Shown here: positions 11,390 through 12,596 of the stretch, piece by piece | Numbering within the stretch: position 1 is the stretch's first letter | How the letters are laid out: every line of letters begins with the position of its first letter | The notes under the pieces: generated by a model | What the model was told of the DNA's origin: nothing | Database searches by the model: none | Seen by the model: only the letters and a program-made list of their open reading frames with translations | Assembly: GCA_021825285.1 (NCBI GenBank) | Contig: JAKAHW010000014.1 | Coordinates: 1-12,596 of the forward strand | Direction: 5' to 3' | Origin: a bacterium | Lineage (GTDB): Bacteria > Patescibacteria > Microgenomatia > Levybacterales > GWA1-39-11 | Length of the DNA stretch: 12,596 bases | Made by a program: the position numbers and the translations under genes

Positions 11390-12596
11390 ATGGAAAACAA
11401 AAATGAAGTCAACCAAGAAAAGAATTATCCTCCTGTAGTTTCTGTTTTAGGCCACGTTGACCACGGAAAAACCACACTTCTTGATACAATTCGAAAAAGT
11501 TCGGAAGCCAAAAGAGAAATCGGAGGAATAACCCAAAAAGTAGGCGCATCTCAAATAGAAATAAATCATGAAGGAAAAACAAGGAAAATAACCTTTATTG
11601 ATACTCCAGGTCACGAAGCTTTTGCAAATATGCGTTCACAAGGGGTAAGTGCTGCCGATATAGCATTACTTATTGTGGCTGCTGACGATGGAGTTAAGCC
11701 TCAGACAAAAGAGTCAATTCAAAAAATTAAAGAAGCAAATATTCCCTATGTCGTTGTTTTTACCAAAATTGACTTGGAGACCGCAAATATAGAGCGTGCA
11801 AAACAGGACGTTATGAAAGAGGGAATACTTCTTGAAGGTCTAGGTGGAGAAGTGCCTTATATCGGGATTTCTGCAAAGACCGGAGAAAAAGTACAGGACC
11901 TTTTGGATTTAATCGTTTTAATTTATGACCTTTCAGCTATAAAAAAAGACGAGAATCAAGAATTTCTAGGGGTAGTTATAGATTCAAAACTTGATAAAAG
12001 ACGAGGAAATGTCGCAGATGTTGTTGTGAAGCAAGGAAAAATTTCAATTGGTGATAAAGTTTTTATCGAAGGCAAAGAAGTAGGAAAGCTCCGAGCAATT
12101 GTGGATTCAAATGGCAAAAATATTTCGACAGCTCTTCCGGGTGATGCTGTTGAGATATTGGGTATAACACAAATTCTTTTAGCCGGAACTCTTATTTTTA
12201 CAAAAGAGGTAAGCTTACCCCAGGTTATAAACGCTCCTGTTGCGGTTGCTCCAATTCATGATTTGGCAAGATTTTTTTCCGAAGAGAAGAAAGATGTTGT
12301 CCCGATAGTCCTAAAAACACAAACAAGTGCAGAAATTGAGGCTGTTAAGAATTCTTTGCCCGCTGACGTGGAGATAGTTTATGAGGGTCAGGGAGAAATA
12401 GGTGTTTCAGATGTTTTACTTGCTAAAGATTTTCATGCCTTAGTCATTGGTTTCAACGTTCTAATTTCAAAGGAAGCAAAAGCATTGGCTGAAAACGAGA
12501 AGGTTTTCCATAAGATTTATACGATAATTTACGAACTATTAGATGAACTTTCAGATTTGGCTAAGGTTTTGAAACTGGACGGATTAGAGAATATTA
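11390..12596 (+). CDS. infB: Translation initiation factor IF-2 (partial, C-terminus off the right edge)
   Basis: IF2 is the GTPase that delivers initiator tRNA and joins the ribosomal subunits. 402 codons are visible. Only about 16 residues precede the G domain, so the long N-terminal region of most bacterial IF2s is absent. G1 is GHVDHGKT (21-28), G2 lies in IGGITQKVG (44-52), G3 is DTPGH (71-75), G4 reads TKID (125-128) in place of the usual NKID, and G5 is SAKTG (161-165). Domain II follows ([17 protein letters not shown] onward), then the start of the C1 region. The ATG at 11390 lies 33 bases after the nusA stop with no Shine-Dalgarno and is read from the nusA promoter. No stop occurs before the window ends. 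Confidence 0.95.
   Translation, partial: MENKNEVNQEKNYPPVVSVLGHVDHGKTTLLDTIRKSSEAKREIGGITQKVGASQIEINHEGKTRKITFIDTPGHEAFANMRSQGVSAADIALLIVAADDGVKPQTKESIQKIKEANIPYVVVFTKIDLETANIERAKQDVMKEGILLEGLGGEVPYIGISAKTGEKVQDLLDLIVLIYDLSAIKKDENQEFLGVVIDSKLDKRRGNVADVVVKQGKISIGDKVFIEGKEVGKLRAIVDSNGKNISTALPGDAVEILGITQILLAGTLIFTKEVSLPQVINAPVAVAPIHDLARFFSEEKKDVVPIVLKTQTSAEIEAVKNSLPADVEIVYEGQGEIGVSDVLLAKDFHALVIGFNVLISKEAKALAENEKVFHKIYTIIYELLDELSDLAKVLKLDGLENI

Noticed and set aside
11361..11438. Small open frame of about 25 codons between nusA and infB
   Set aside because: It overlaps infB in another frame, has no SD and shows no recognisable feature.
1..12596. Recoded TGA (as in Gracilibacteria/Absconditabacteria)
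   Set aside because: All accepted genes are open with TGA as stop and use TGG for Trp and GGN for Gly.

Overview
The window is AT-rich, densely coded, and uses the standard code (no in-frame TGA sense codons in any accepted gene). Several traits point to a Gram-positive-like cell envelope, most likely in a Candidate Phyla Radiation (Patescibacteria) bacterium, perhaps Microgenomates. These are an IF2 that starts almost directly at its GTPase domain, a NusA that ends in a short acidic tail after KH2, repeated Thr/Ser-Pro linkers behind membrane segments, an LPATG-anchored giant protein next to a sortase, and few Shine-Dalgarno (SD) sequences. The lineage is an inference from protein architecture and was not tested.

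Region 1 (1-2586) holds small genes. A membrane protein with the start of a LytR_C-like domain runs off the left edge on the minus strand. It is divergent from a Nudix hydrolase, and both appear to start from near-leaderless extended -10 promoters. A VOC-fold protein on the minus strand converges on the Nudix gene. It is the only gene here with a strong SD. A PIG-L/LmbE-type deacetylase follows on the plus strand and is coupled to a small exported protein of unknown function.

Region 2 (2642-10218) is a three-gene surface operon. A clear TTGACT-17-TATATT promoter precedes a 1983-residue exported protein. Its parts in order are a signal peptide, a Pro/Thr stalk, a head region, about 13 tandem prealbumin-like (CnaB/SpaA/SdrD_B-type) domains, a DUF11-like domain, and an LPATG sorting signal. 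Overlapping it by 20 bases is a 322-residue membrane-anchored protein with two probable Ig-like domains. One base later comes a sortase with its His, Cys and Arg in place. A small hairpin plus T-rich tract at the sortase stop probably ends the operon. The simplest reading is that the sortase anchors the giant protein and the middle protein is an accessory.

Region 3 (10217-12596) is a housekeeping transcription/translation operon: a strong promoter, a leader with a GC-rich hairpin, nusA, then infB running off the right edge. No rimP-like gene precedes nusA.

The main candidate for something undescribed is the giant protein. Every repeat carries a Lys/Glu/Asn set placed as in isopeptide-forming CnaB domains, and most also carry a conserved cysteine pair. 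This suggests a surface fibre that may be cross-linked by two kinds of covalent bond. No gap between genes exceeds 300 bases; the largest is 1315-1499.
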